Shown here: one piece after another, positions 27,623 through 37,509 of the stretch | Position numbering within the stretch: the stretch's first letter is position 1 | Layout: every line of letters starts with the position of its first letter | Translations under genes and position numbers: made by a program | The notes under the pieces: generated by a model | What the model saw: the letters and a program-made list of their open reading frames with translations, nothing else | Told to the model about the DNA's origin: nothing | The model's database searches: none | Source of the DNA: Granulosicoccus sp045110515 | GTDB lineage: Bacteria; Pseudomonadota; Gammaproteobacteria; Granulosicoccales; Granulosicoccaceae | Direction: 5' to 3' | Assembly (NCBI GenBank): GCA_045110515.1 | Contig: JBGCGD010000006.1 | Coordinates: 1-64,000, forward strand | Length of the DNA: 64,000 nt

Positions 27623-29446
27623 ATGAAGTCATTGTTCGTTCGCGTGTTTGGTCTAGATCTTAGATCTATCGCTTTATTCCGTATATTGCTGGGTAGCTTG
27701 ATCTTTATCGATCTGGTGCTGCGCAGCTTCGATATGACTCTGTTCTATACCGACAACGGTTTGTTAGCGAGAAAATACTTACTGGAACTTAACAGCAAGT
27801 GGTACTGGTCGCTGCACAGCGCCGGAGGCGAACTTTGGTGGCAAATCCTCCTGTTTTCAATTGCCGCTATTGCGGCAATTGCGCTTATTTTTGGATACCG
27901 GAGCAAGCTAGCTGCGTTTGTATCCTTTGTTTTACTAGCCTCTCTTTTAAATCGGAATGGCTTGATACTTCAAGGCGGTGATCAACTGCTCGTTATCATG
28001 TGTTTCTGGAGCCTGTTTTTACCACTAGGCGCCAAGTACTCTGTAGATGCGGCACTAACACCCGAGTATCAAACAAACCCAAACGCACACCCTGACAATT
28101 CCGCGCAACCGTATTTTTCAGTTGCAACCATCGCCATCGTTTTCCAAGTGCTGTACTTGTATATTTTTACGGCCATTATGAAAACCGGTGACGCCTGGAT
28201 GGTCCGCTTTGACGCGGCCTATTACGCCGTTAGTCTGCAACAATTTGCAACCCCGATCGGTCAATGGATTAGCCATTTCCCTGAATTTTTAAAGTTTGCC
28301 ACTCGCTACGTCATTGTTGTTGAGTACGTCGCGCCGCTACTCGTGTTGTGCCCGTTTTTCTGGCCCTGGTTACGATTTACAGGGCTACTATTGCTGGCAT
28401 CGTTGCATGCAGCCTTTCTCGCCATGCTTCACATTGGCTTGTTCCCGCTGATTGATTTTATGGCCTTAAGTTTGTTGTTACCGGCAGCCACCTGGCGTGC
28501 ACTTTCCTATAGCGAAAATGCCAAAAAAAGAAAACAGCGAATCGATGCTATTCGTCTTTATTACGACGAGGACTGCGGATTCTGCTTAAAAATGTGCCTG
28601 CTGCTGAGGCTTTTTTTACTCACTAGCGAAGTGAATATTTTGCCCGCACAGCAGCACCCGGACATCTTCCCCATTATGGAAGCAAACAACTCCTGGGTAG
28701 TAACAGACGCTGAGAACAAAACCTATATTCACTGGCACGCAATGGTGTTCCTGTTTTCGGTTCGATGGCCGTTTAGGGCCTTGTCATGGATCATGGCACG
28801 TCCGCCATTGCTTGCACTTGGAAACCGAGTATATGGCTGGGTAGCCATTAACCGTGGTGCTATGGGTACGTTTTCCAGCCGCTGGTTTGGGTATCGCAGC
28901 GTTTCTGTCCGGCCTACGCTACTCGGCTCCGCCATTGCTGCGTTTATGTTCTATGTTGTCACAAGCTACAACGTGTATACGCTGCCCCAGGTGAAACAGG
29001 CGGTGCCAGATCATGTTTTGGCTGTGGCAAAAACGGCTCGACTGGATCAACGCTGGGATATGTTTGCCCCTTTCCCGCTAACCATCTCTATATATTTACA
29101 GGTGCCGGGAAAACTACGTGATGGCAGTAGCGTTAATTTATACCCACTGACATCACCCGAGGAAGATTGGGTACCCCCCACACGCTTTACAACGTTGTAC
29201 GAAAACTACCGATGGCGTAAGTATGTTGATCGGGTCAATTCACATAAAAACAATGCTGTTCGCAAAGCCTACGGCCATCATCTGTGTAAAACCTGGAATG
29301 AACCACCCATCGCTATTCATTCTCAGCTAGCCACCTTTGAGTTTTTTATTGTGAAGCACAGAACCAACACACAAGGTAAACCCAAAGAAATATCGCGCCA
29401 CAGAGTATGGCGACATTGGTGTTTTTCCGAATTCGCTGACCCTTAG
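27623..29446 (+). CDS. HTTM-domain membrane protein fused to a DCC thioredoxin-like domain
   Basis: In this 607-residue protein, residues 10-300 form an HTTM (vitamin-K-dependent gamma-carboxylase-like) membrane domain with about six spans and the stretch RILLGSLIFIDLVLRSFDMTLFYTDNGLL near the start. Residues 305-420 form a DCC/DUF393 thioredoxin-like domain with YYDEDCGFC (Y313-C321) holding the CxxC. Another membrane span (about 438-456) and a C-terminal extramembrane region (460-607) follow. Bacterial HTTM proteins are of unknown reaction; the CxxC may supply redox equivalents. It lies in the same direction as the small KOW-like gene. Confidence 0.88.
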   Translation: MKSLFVRVFGLDLRSIALFRILLGSLIFIDLVLRSFDMTLFYTDNGLLARKYLLELNSKWYWSLHSAGGELWWQILLFSIAAIAAIALIFGYRSKLAAFVSFVLLASLLNRNGLILQGGDQLLVIMCFWSLFLPLGAKYSVDAALTPEYQTNPNAHPDNSAQPYFSVATIAIVFQVLYLYIFTAIMKTGDAWMVRFDAAYYAVSLQQFATPIGQWISHFPEFLKFATRYVIVVEYVAPLLVLCPFFWPWLRFTGLLLLASLHAAFLAMLHIGLFPLIDFMALSLLLPAATWRALSYSENAKKRKQRIDAIRLYYDEDCGFCLKMCLLLRLFLLTSEVNILPAQQHPDIFPIMEANNSWVVTDAENKTYIHWHAMVFLFSVRWPFRALSWIMARPPLLALGNRVYGWVAINRGAMGTFSSRWFGYRSVSVRPTLLGSAIAAFMFYVVTSYNVYTLPQVKQAVPDHVLAVAKTARLDQRWDMFAPFPLTISIYLQVPGKLRDGSSVNLYPLTSPEEDWVPPTRFTTLYENYRWRKYVDRVNSHKNNAVRKAYGHHLCKTWNEPPIAIHSQLATFEFFIVKHRTNTQGKPKEISRHRVWRHWCFSEFADP

Positions 29447-29510
29447 CACACTATTCAACACGCACAGTCATGCACTAACTGACCATATAAGTGGCGTTGC
29501 CGAAGGCATC

Positions 29511-32500
29511 TCAGGCATGACGAGATTCTGCACGTTGGGTAAGCCAGGAACGGAGCCGTCTGAACACACTGCGTATATCTTCTAATACGAGGTAGTTCAC
29601 GGGGATAAGTACTAAGGTAACGGCCGTTGCAAACAGAATACCGTACCCCAAGGATACAGCCATTGGAATTAAGAACTGTGCCTGAGTGCTGGTTTCAAAA
29701 ATCAGAGGCAGCAGTCCGAAAAAGGTTGTCAGTGACGTCAGGATAACTGCGCGAAAGCGCGCCACTCCTGAGTTTCTAACAGCGTCGATGAGCGGCACGC
29801 CTTGTTTCCTTTGACGATTAACCCAGTCTACCAACACTAAGGAATCGTTGACCACAACACCGCACAGAGCCAGCATACCCATATAACTCATGAGGCTTAG
29901 GGACATCCCCATAACCATGTGCCCTAACACGCCTCCGACAACTCCAAACGGTATAACAACCATGACCAGCAACGGCTGGACATAACTTTTAAACGGTATT
30001 GCCAACAAGGTGTAAATCAGTAGCAACACAAACAGCAAACCCACGCGTAAACTGGAAAACGATTCACGCTGTTCTTTGGCTTCACCTTCCAGAGACACCC
30101 GAATATCAGGGTATTGCAGCTCGAGTTCAGAGGCGAGGCTACTGAGTTCCTCTTTGATCCCTTCTACATTCGCTGTCGATTTATCCACCTCAGCCTGAAC
30201 ATTCACCGTACGTCTTCGATCGACACGACGTATCTGCGAATACCCTCGCCCAATATCCAAAACTGCAACACTGGATAGAGGGACGGTCTCACCACCGGGT
30301 ATGCGAATGCTGAGTCTCTCCAATTGAACCAGTGACGCTCTTTCCTCTTTCGGATACCGCACAATCACTTTTACTTCATCGCGGTTGCGTTGAATGCTTT
30401 GAACCTCTGTCCCCAGGTAGGCGGTACGCACTTGATTGGCAATATCTGCCAGAGTTAATCCAAGCTGGCGCCCTGCAGGCATCAAACTCAGTTGAATCTC
30501 CTCTTTGCCACCTTCAAACGTATCTGTGATTTCACTAACACCCGGATAGGTGCTTAACTGCTGTTTGATCGCGCCGGCAACCTCTGTCATTTGATCAAAT
30601 TCGAAACCGGATATCTCAACATCGATAGGACTACCGCCGCGCCCGATCTCAGCACGATAACTAAGCTTCACGGCCCCCGGAATATTACCCACCTGCCGCC
30701 GCCACTCTGACACCAACTCGCGACTGCTGATTTGCAGCGTGCGTTCCTCCGGCGGGGTTATCTCAAACATCACCCGCCCCAGATGACTGGCCTTGCTACC
30801 ACCACCGGCACTACCCGCCGTAGCCAAAATAGATTCGATAACACTTTCGTTAGTCACCGGATCTAAATGCTTCGCTTGTAGCTGCTGCACAACACCACTA
30901 ATGGTATCGATATGTTTTTGGGTCACCTCGAACGGCGTACCCGCGGGCATTTCAAGCGTTACTCTGGCTGTCTCACTTTGCACACGCGGAAAGAAGATAA
31001 ACCGTATGTGCCCGGCAGATACCAAACTAAAGATGATGATTGCGCCGCCTACGAACAAAGACAGCACCAGATATCGATTGCGAAGCGCTGCAGCCAACAT
31101 GGGTTGGTATACATTTTCAACAAACCTTTCAAAGGCATCCGCTATTGCATGTTGCCCACGGGCAAACACATTCGGTTTTTTCTCCGAGTGAAAATTTAAA
31201 TGGCTCATGTGCGAAGGTAGAACGAACTTTGACTCGACAATTGAGAAGAGCAGCACCGGAATAACAATGAGCGGAATCTGTGCAAAGAGCTGGCCTCTAG
31301 CACCTTCTATCATCAGAAGTGGAGCAAATGCTGCCATGGTAGTAAGCACGCCGAAGGTTACCGGCATGGCGACTTCCTGCGTCCCTTCAATGGCAGCCTG
31401 CACCGGATCTTTTTTACGGCGCATATGAGAGAAAATATTTTCCCCGGTCACGATGGCATCGTCGACAACAATACCGAGCACTAAAATAAAGGCGAACAAG
31501 CTCAGTAAATTCAGCGAGACACCAAAAAAAGGCATAAGGGCGATACCGCCAAGAATAGACACAGGCACCCCCACAAACACCCAGACGGCAACCCAGAAAC
31601 GCAGGAAGAGTGAGAGCAGCAGAACCACCAAAATTCCACCCTGCATTGCGCTATTGGTTAGTGTGTCCAGTCGCGCTCTGACAGTACGCGACCAATCTCG
31701 CCAATAGCCAAGAGTGACTCCATACGGCATGGCTGATTGTGCCGTTTCAAGGTATTCCTTAACTTCATCTGCAACCGTTATGGCACTTTGCAATCCGGTC
31801 CGGTATACATCGATCTCGATACTGGTTTGTCCGTTAAATTGCTGATCGATACGCGCTTCTTCAAAGCCATCGTTAATGTTGGCAATGTCCGCTAAGGTCA
31901 CACGGGTTCCGTCCGCACCGGAGCGAACAATTATGTCGCCAAAGTCTTCTGCCGTGTAGGCCTGGCCACGCGTGCGTAGTAAAACTTCTCCGCTACCTGT
32001 CGTGATAGCCCCGGCCGCTAAATCTAATGAGCTGGCTTCGATTGCCTGCGCCACACTGGCGAGGGTTAAACCATATCCTTCCAACGCGCGTTGTGATATT
32101 TCAATTCCAATTTCATAAGATCGTGCACCAGAGACTGAAACACTCGAGACATTGGGCAATGCTTCAAGATTGTCACGCACACGCGACGCAACAATACGCA
32201 ATTCTTTTTCAGGCATGGCACCTGCGACCACCACGCTGATAACTTCGCGATTTGCGGTGGGTATGGTGATACGCGGAGTTCCAACTTCGGATGAGAACGT
32301 GGTAATACCATCCACACGTTGCTTTATATCATCGAGAATTTTCTGAGGGTCGTAACCACTGGATACTTGCACGAAGACGTTTCCAACGCCTTCATTGGCG
32401 GTTGAGGTCATGGTTTTAATGCCTTCGATATCCTGAATGGCTTCCTCAACCTTGATGGTGACACCTTCCTCGACTTCTCCAGGCGAAGCACCGCGAAAGG

Positions 32501-32654
32501 GAATGCTCACGTTCACACTGTCCAGTTCGAAACTGGGAAACACTTCCAATGGAATTTTTGTGGTCAGCGTGGACAGGCCCCACATGATGATGAATACCAT
32601 CAAGAGGTTTGCCGCCACGGAATTTCTGGCAAACCAGGCAATAAGGCCATGCAT
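29511..32654 (-). CDS. RND efflux transporter, HAE1/AcrB-like inner-membrane pump
   Basis: This 1047-residue proton-driven pump subunit has the standard RND layout: one N-terminal span, a large periplasmic loop, five spans, a central span pair, a second loop and five C-terminal spans. Motifs include EVEEGVTIKVEEAIQDIEGI, SASE-like VEASSLDLAAGAITTG, LGIVVDDAIVTGENI in the proton-relay region and the mirrored LCGVVVNDSLVLVDWVNR. It has adjacent acidic residues in span 4 (VVDDAIV), as expected for a proton-coupled pump. The start overlaps the adaptor stop by 1 base (TAATG). No outer-membrane channel gene is adjacent. Confidence 0.95.
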   Translation of the reverse strand: MHGLIAWFARNSVAANLLMVFIIMWGLSTLTTKIPLEVFPSFELDSVNVSIPFRGASPGEVEEGVTIKVEEAIQDIEGIKTMTSTANEGVGNVFVQVSSGYDPQKILDDIKQRVDGITTFSSEVGTPRITIPTANREVISVVVAGAMPEKELRIVASRVRDNLEALPNVSSVSVSGARSYEIGIEISQRALEGYGLTLASVAQAIEASSLDLAAGAITTGSGEVLLRTRGQAYTAEDFGDIIVRSGADGTRVTLADIANINDGFEEARIDQQFNGQTSIEIDVYRTGLQSAITVADEVKEYLETAQSAMPYGVTLGYWRDWSRTVRARLDTLTNSAMQGGILVVLLLSLFLRFWVAVWVFVGVPVSILGGIALMPFFGVSLNLLSLFAFILVLGIVVDDAIVTGENIFSHMRRKKDPVQAAIEGTQEVAMPVTFGVLTTMAAFAPLLMIEGARGQLFAQIPLIVIPVLLFSIVESKFVLPSHMSHLNFHSEKKPNVFARGQHAIADAFERFVENVYQPMLAAALRNRYLVLSLFVGGAIIIFSLVSAGHIRFIFFPRVQSETARVTLEMPAGTPFEVTQKHIDTISGVVQQLQAKHLDPVTNESVIESILATAGSAGGGSKASHLGRVMFEITPPEERTLQISSRELVSEWRRQVGNIPGAVKLSYRAEIGRGGSPIDVEISGFEFDQMTEVAGAIKQQLSTYPGVSEITDTFEGGKEEIQLSLMPAGRQLGLTLADIANQVRTAYLGTEVQSIQRNRDEVKVIVRYPKEERASLVQLERLSIRIPGGETVPLSSVAVLDIGRGYSQIRRVDRRRTVNVQAEVDKSTANVEGIKEELSSLASELELQYPDIRVSLEGEAKEQRESFSSLRVGLLFVLLLIYTLLAIPFKSYVQPLLVMVVIPFGVVGGVLGHMVMGMSLSLMSYMGMLALCGVVVNDSLVLVDWVNRQRKQGVPLIDAVRNSGVARFRAVILTSLTTFFGLLPLIFETSTQAQFLIPMAVSLGYGILFATAVTLVLIPVNYLVLEDIRSVFRRLRSWLTQRAESRHA

Positions 32655-33826
32655 TAGTTCAGCCTCTGACGTTGCTTGCCATCATCGGATTGTTCACCCA
32701 GCACATTAACCGGTGTTCCATCAGCTACCGTGCTTAGCGGTGTGATCACAAGCATATCGCCCGGCGATAGCCCGTCACTGATCGCGGCTTGCTCATCATC
32801 TGACCAAGCCACTGTAACCGCTCGACGTTCAATGAGGTTCTGTTCATCCATAACGAGCACTTCGCGTTCTTCACGTAGCGCCGCACGCGGGATTACAAAG
32901 ACGTCTTGCAAGGTCTCACCGGCAATACGGGCGTTGACATATTGACCAACCCGAAGCGGTTGTTGCTTATCGTCTTGCGTATTAACGTTATACGGGTCCG
33001 CAACCTGCACAATGATATTCAGTTGCTGGGTAGCGGCATCAACACCCTCTACACGTTCCAATTTCCCGATCCAACGTTGTGCCTGACCACCGACTGTCGC
33101 GCTTAATTCAACTTCTGCACCGCCTGCCGTATCAAGATAAGTCAGCTGTCGACTGCTTAAGGGTAAGCGAACATCGACCGTTTCAAGCGCGTGTATTTGC
33201 CCGATGGGATTGCCTCGCGCCACAAATTGGCCAGGATCGACGGAACGTGCCGAGACAAAGCCATCATAAGGCGCGATAAGCTGTGTGCGTTGTAAATCTA
33301 AATCTGCTCGCAGCATCTGGGCCTCGGCTGCATCTCTATTGGCTTTTGAGGCAGCCAGCTGAGGTTCCCTCAACGTTAACGCCGATGGAGTCCCGCGACG
33401 ACCCAAAGACTTCCATTCCGCACGTGCTCTTTCCGCCAACGCTTCCTGCTCCTCCAGCTGGGCATCGGCCTGCGCCAGATTAGCCCGGGCTTGAGTGAGC
33501 GCTATTTCGTAATCTCGACGATCAATTTCCACCAGAACATCGCCTTTGACGAACTGCCCGCCAACGACAAAAACCTGAGCCACCGCGGTTACCGCGCCGG
33601 CCACCTCTGGGACTAATGTATTGGTCACTGTGGGCTGAACCGTGCCCTGACTTCGTATTACAACCGAGTATTGCGATGGTTGCAGTTCAGCCACCTCTAC
33701 CAGTAAGGCCGAAGTTTCCGGCGGGCGTGAAAAAGGCTCTGGTTTATTCGCTTTAATGACTCTAGTCGACGCTAGAGCCGCTACAATGACAACTAAGGGC
33801 AAAACAATGCTGAGTAAGCGTTTCAT
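32654..33826 (-). CDS. RND efflux periplasmic adaptor (membrane fusion protein)
   Basis: This adaptor links the HAE1 pump to an outer-membrane channel. It has an uncleaved or lipid-free N-terminal anchor (MKRLLSIVLPLVVIVAALAS), a lipoyl half-motif (VTAVAQVFVVGGQFVKGDVL), an alpha-hairpin rich in Ala, Gln and Glu (residues about 95-165), the second lipoyl half (LIAPYDGFVSARSVDPGQFV) and a beta-barrel. The open frame runs back to 33916, but the anchor begins at the ATG at 33826, giving 390 residues, so that start is preferred. It is divergent from the ygiQ-like gene. Confidence 0.92.
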   Translation of the reverse strand: MKRLLSIVLPLVVIVAALASTRVIKANKPEPFSRPPETSALLVEVAELQPSQYSVVIRSQGTVQPTVTNTLVPEVAGAVTAVAQVFVVGGQFVKGDVLVEIDRRDYEIALTQARANLAQADAQLEEQEALAERARAEWKSLGRRGTPSALTLREPQLAASKANRDAAEAQMLRADLDLQRTQLIAPYDGFVSARSVDPGQFVARGNPIGQIHALETVDVRLPLSSRQLTYLDTAGGAEVELSATVGGQAQRWIGKLERVEGVDAATQQLNIIVQVADPYNVNTQDDKQQPLRVGQYVNARIAGETLQDVFVIPRAALREEREVLVMDEQNLIERRAVTVAWSDDEQAAISDGLSPGDMLVITPLSTVADGTPVNVLGEQSDDGKQRQRLN

Positions 33827-33972
33827 AGTGAAGCTGGCATTCTCATTAAAAACGTTAAAACGAGCGTATAAACTGCACAATGGAATGTTGTACGGCGCAC
33901 GTCCTGAACCGATCACACGGCCAATTTTTCCGCTAAACAGTTACCATAGACGATTAGTCTGAGAACCATTTC

Positions 33973-36210
33973 ATGTCTGCACGGCCTACTCCAGCAAAGC
34001 ACCGCGCGCTTTTCGACTACCCACCCTATTGGGCGGAATGCTACGGTCGCGCTCCTTTTCTGCCTATGAGTCGGGCGGAAATGGATGAACTAGGCTGGGA
34101 CAGTTGCGACATTATAGTCGTTACCGGCGATGCTTACGTCGATCACCCTAGTTTTGGTATGGCTATTGTGGGCCGCTTGCTAGAGGCTCAAGGCTTCCGC
34201 GTCGGCATTATCGCGCAGCCCGATTGGAAGGACACAAAAGCCTTTGAGGCTCTGGGTCAGCCCAACCTGTTTTTTGGCGTCACAGCCGGCAACATGGACT
34301 CCATGATCAACCGCTACACGGCGGATAGAAAAACGCGATCAGACGATGCCTACTCTCCGGATGATGTCGGTGGCAAACGACCAGACCGTAGCTCTATCGT
34401 GTACTCGCAACGATGCCGGGAAGCCTACAAAGACGTCCCTATCATCATTGGCGGAATCGAAGCCTCCTTAAGACGTATCGCACATTACGACTATTGGCAG
34501 GACAAAGTCAGACGATCCATTCTGGCCGATTCCAAAGCAGATCTACTTGTTTACGGCAACGGCGAACGAGCTATCGTCGAACTTGCACACCGTATTGCTG
34601 CCGGTCATGACATAAAAGAGATCACCGATATTCGTGGCACTGCCATGATGCTGGACGAATTACCCAGCGACTGGATCGTCATTGATTCGAGCAAAGTGGA
34701 TAAACCGGGAAGAATTGAAGAACCGGTAAACCCCTACATTGTGCCCGAGGACGGACAAGGCGATGCATCCCCGTGTCAGGATGATGCAGCTGCCGCGACG
34801 GCTTCTGCTGATGCGTCTACGCAAGTCTTAACGTTTATGAGTCGTGAAGAGCGACAAGCGATACGCCAGCAAAAACGCGATAAAACCGTTTTGCGATTGC
34901 CTTCGTTCGATATGGTCCAGAACGACAAAGTGCTTTACGCACATGCCAACCGGGTCTTACATCTGGAAACAAACCCTGGCAATGCGCGCGCTTTAGTACA
35001 AAACCAAGGTGGCCAGAAGTTATGGCTTAACCCGCCGCCCATTCCACTGACCACCGAAGAAATGGACTACGTCTTCGACCACCCGTATGCCAGAGTTCCG
35101 CACCCGTCGTACGGCAATGCGCGTATCCCTGCCTATGAAATGATTCGCTTCTCTGTGAACATCATGCGCGGATGTTTCGGTGGCTGCACTTTTTGTTCTA
35201 TAACCGAACATGAAGGCAGAGTCATTCAGAACCGTTCTGAAGATTCCATCATTAAAGAAATTGAAACGATACGCGATGATGTCCCGGGCTTTACCGGCGT
35301 TATCTCAGATCTTGGTGGGCCTACCGCCAATATGTATCGCATTGCGTGTAAGTCACGAGAAATAGAATCCAACTGCCGATTACCCTCTTGTGTTTATCCG
35401 GATATCTGTTCCAATTTAAATACAGACCATTCTTCATTAATTGGTCTTTACAAGCGTGCACGGGAACTACCGGGTATTAAGAAGGTGCTTATCGCCTCTG
35501 GCTTGCGGTACGACTTAGCCGTTAAATCACCCGAGTATGTTGAAGAACTGGTGACTCATCATGTTGGCGGCTATCTGAAAATAGCCCCGGAACACACCGA
35601 ACGTGGTCCGCTGGATAAAATGATGAAACCGGGCATAGGGGCTTATGATGAATTTAAAGCCATGTTCGAAAAATTCACCAAGAAAGCCGGCAAGCAACAA
35701 TTTTTAATACCGTATTTCATTGCGGCACATCCGGGCACTACCGACAAAGACATGATGAACCTGGCGCTATGGTTGAAGCGTTACGGATTCCGGGCAGATC
35801 AAGTACAGAACTTCTACCCGTCACCAATGGCCACGGCCACGGCAATGTACTACACCGGTAAAAATCCGTTAAGCCGGGTTCGCCGAAACGGCGGTGATGT
35901 GCCCATTGCGAAAAGCAGTGCCCAACGCAGACTGCACAAAGCATTTTTGCGCTATCACGACCCGGACAATTGGCCAATGCTTCGCGAAGCGTTGAAATCA
36001 ATGGGTCGCGCTGATCTCATCGGTAATGGCAAGCAGCATTTGATACCAACGTATCAACCCAAAACCGATAAGGGTTATCAAAGTGCCCGCAGCAAAAACA
36101 GTACGCCTGCCGAGCGTAGACGCGGACGCGGTGCTGCAAGAGTCGGAAAAGTACGCAAGGGACAAATACTGTCGCAGCACACTGGACTACCGCCAAGGAC
36201 CACGAAGTAA
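33973..36210 (+). CDS. ygiQ: YgiQ-family radical SAM protein
   Basis: This 745-residue member of the UPF0313/YgiQ family has an N-terminal region (1-330) with the B12-binding-like fold of such proteins. The radical SAM core carries C401, C405 and C408 in RGCFGGCTFCSITEHEGR, followed by GVISDLGGPTANMY and KIAPEHTERGPLDKMMKPG. The C-terminal 60 residues are basic and probably disordered (SKNSTPAERRRGRGAARVGKVRKG). The reaction of YgiQ is not established. Length fits the family. Confidence 0.95.
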   Translation: MSARPTPAKHRALFDYPPYWAECYGRAPFLPMSRAEMDELGWDSCDIIVVTGDAYVDHPSFGMAIVGRLLEAQGFRVGIIAQPDWKDTKAFEALGQPNLFFGVTAGNMDSMINRYTADRKTRSDDAYSPDDVGGKRPDRSSIVYSQRCREAYKDVPIIIGGIEASLRRIAHYDYWQDKVRRSILADSKADLLVYGNGERAIVELAHRIAAGHDIKEITDIRGTAMMLDELPSDWIVIDSSKVDKPGRIEEPVNPYIVPEDGQGDASPCQDDAAAATASADASTQVLTFMSREERQAIRQQKRDKTVLRLPSFDMVQNDKVLYAHANRVLHLETNPGNARALVQNQGGQKLWLNPPPIPLTTEEMDYVFDHPYARVPHPSYGNARIPAYEMIRFSVNIMRGCFGGCTFCSITEHEGRVIQNRSEDSIIKEIETIRDDVPGFTGVISDLGGPTANMYRIACKSREIESNCRLPSCVYPDICSNLNTDHSSLIGLYKRARELPGIKKVLIASGLRYDLAVKSPEYVEELVTHHVGGYLKIAPEHTERGPLDKMMKPGIGAYDEFKAMFEKFTKKAGKQQFLIPYFIAAHPGTTDKDMMNLALWLKRYGFRADQVQNFYPSPMATATAMYYTGKNPLSRVRRNGGDVPIAKSSAQRRLHKAFLRYHDPDNWPMLREALKSMGRADLIGNGKQHLIPTYQPKTDKGYQSARSKNSTPAERRRGRGAARVGKVRKGQILSQHTGLPPRTTK

Positions 36211-36287
36211 TATTCGCCCGTTGGTTCGTGCACTTAATTCTAAAGTGTACGGATAAGTGCGCATAAACACGCGTAAATGAGTTTTAG

Positions 36288-37148
36288 TTAAGCGCCTTGC
36301 CCTACTCTGCCGACTAGGATCTCCTGAATAGAGACGCCCAACTGCTCTGCAGCGTTAAATAAACCTTTCGTTAAACCGGTGTTAAGAGCGCTTACAAAGT
36401 TCTGCCCAGCCTCTGTCTGCAACACATCGGTATAGGCTTGGATAGCCTCTATCGGTTGATCTTTAAATACAAAGGCAATAGTCGCCAAAGAACTTTTACG
36501 ATACGCATGAGTTAACTCCATGCGCTGACCTTGCGCTGCTGATAAAAGCTCCTGCGGACTCAAACGTTGCTCTGCGGGTAAAGCGGGACTTAAACTCACT
36601 TGCATGGCCACTTGCATACCAATCATCGCATCAACCGCGCCTTCAGTTGCCTGCATTGCGCTTTCTAGATCTTTAAGCGCCAACTGCCGATCATCATCAA
36701 GACCATAGAAACCGGTATCGGCATACCACTGTTGAAAACGGCCAGAATGCTCAAGAATGCCATTGTTCAATTCAGCTTCACGAAGCGATCTGCCTCGGTC
36801 ACTAGAATAGAACTCCACCAGCAAACGAATTTCGTTGGCAGACAGGGTATCGCGCATTTCATTGAGCACGGTATTTCGCAAGCTTTGCGTCTCAAATACC
36901 GATGCGACTGCATGTTGCAGCTGAGGAATATCTTGTTGTTCGAAAGGTTCAACAACACCATCTTCAATCATTAGCTGCTTGAAGCTATCGTTAACAGCCT
37001 TTGGCAAAACTTCTAACTGATCATCAAAGCCACTAAGCTGCATCAACGTTTGAGCATCATAGCTCTGCACGCCAATAGCGGGGCCTGAAAAAATCAATGT
37101 CAGCAACATCCCTGTTGCTGACCAAATCACTGCCGTGCGCTTGATCAT
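36288..37148 (-). CDS. secreted DUF2059-like protein
   Basis: This 286-residue protein has an N-terminal signal or anchor (RTAVIWSATGMLLTLIFSGPAIG). It contains two copies of a helical pattern. The first, around 100-130, includes FYSSDRGRSLREAELNNG. The second, near 235-270, includes IQAYTDVLQTEAGQNFVSALNTG. This Y-x-x-x-x-G-x pattern is characteristic of DUF2059 (FYxTPxGQ). Function is unknown; periplasmic location is inferred. A good promoter (TTGACA, 17 bp, GATAAA) precedes it on the minus strand. Confidence 0.72.
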   Translation of the reverse strand: MIKRTAVIWSATGMLLTLIFSGPAIGVQSYDAQTLMQLSGFDDQLEVLPKAVNDSFKQLMIEDGVVEPFEQQDIPQLQHAVASVFETQSLRNTVLNEMRDTLSANEIRLLVEFYSSDRGRSLREAELNNGILEHSGRFQQWYADTGFYGLDDDRQLALKDLESAMQATEGAVDAMIGMQVAMQVSLSPALPAEQRLSPQELLSAAQGQRMELTHAYRKSSLATIAFVFKDQPIEAIQAYTDVLQTEAGQNFVSALNTGLTKGLFNAAEQLGVSIQEILVGRVGQGA

Positions 37149-37509
37149 GTACCGCGCCTCTTATTATAGTTTTTATCAATACGGTTGATTCTGATGTCAA
37201 CCTGTAAAAACTCTAACGGCACGGTTTCAAATCAGCCCATAGCTAACACTACGTTATGTGGCGAATGCCCTAGTATGTTACATCGATTGTTAGTTCCGTC
37301 ACATCGTCCCTTGAGTAAGCGTGAATTCGAACACACGAAATCGCTGATTTCACACGCTCAATTGTCACCCAATCGTAAACATTCAACAAAGGGCTGCCCT
37401 AGTCTCAATTAAAGGCCGCAGGTTCACATACCGAGGCGTGAATGCTTTTGTACATACAATAAATGGTCGATAACTACGGTATCAATAAAGCCTTAAAGAC
37501 TCTCAACCA
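37149..37509. other. 361-bp gap between divergent secreted-protein genes
   Basis: The left end holds the minus-strand promoter listed separately. The middle has no open frame with convincing protein features, no long repeat and no tRNA or riboswitch fold that I can recognise. Before the right-hand gene, TACATACAAT around 37451-37460 could serve as a -10 region. Confidence 0.5.
37163..37200 (-). promoter_or_regulatory. sigma70-like promoter of the DUF2059-like gene
   Basis: On the minus strand a perfect TTGACA (37195-37200) is followed after 17 bases by GATAAA (37172-37177). A perfect TATAAT lies closer to the start (37163-37168) but its spacing to TTGACA is 26, so the first pair is preferred. 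Confidence 0.55.

Noticed and set aside
37185..37412. 75-codon open frame between the DUF2059-like and surface-protein genes
   Set aside because: No ribosome site, no signal or domain pattern, and its start overlaps the -35 region of the minus-strand promoter; treated as chance.
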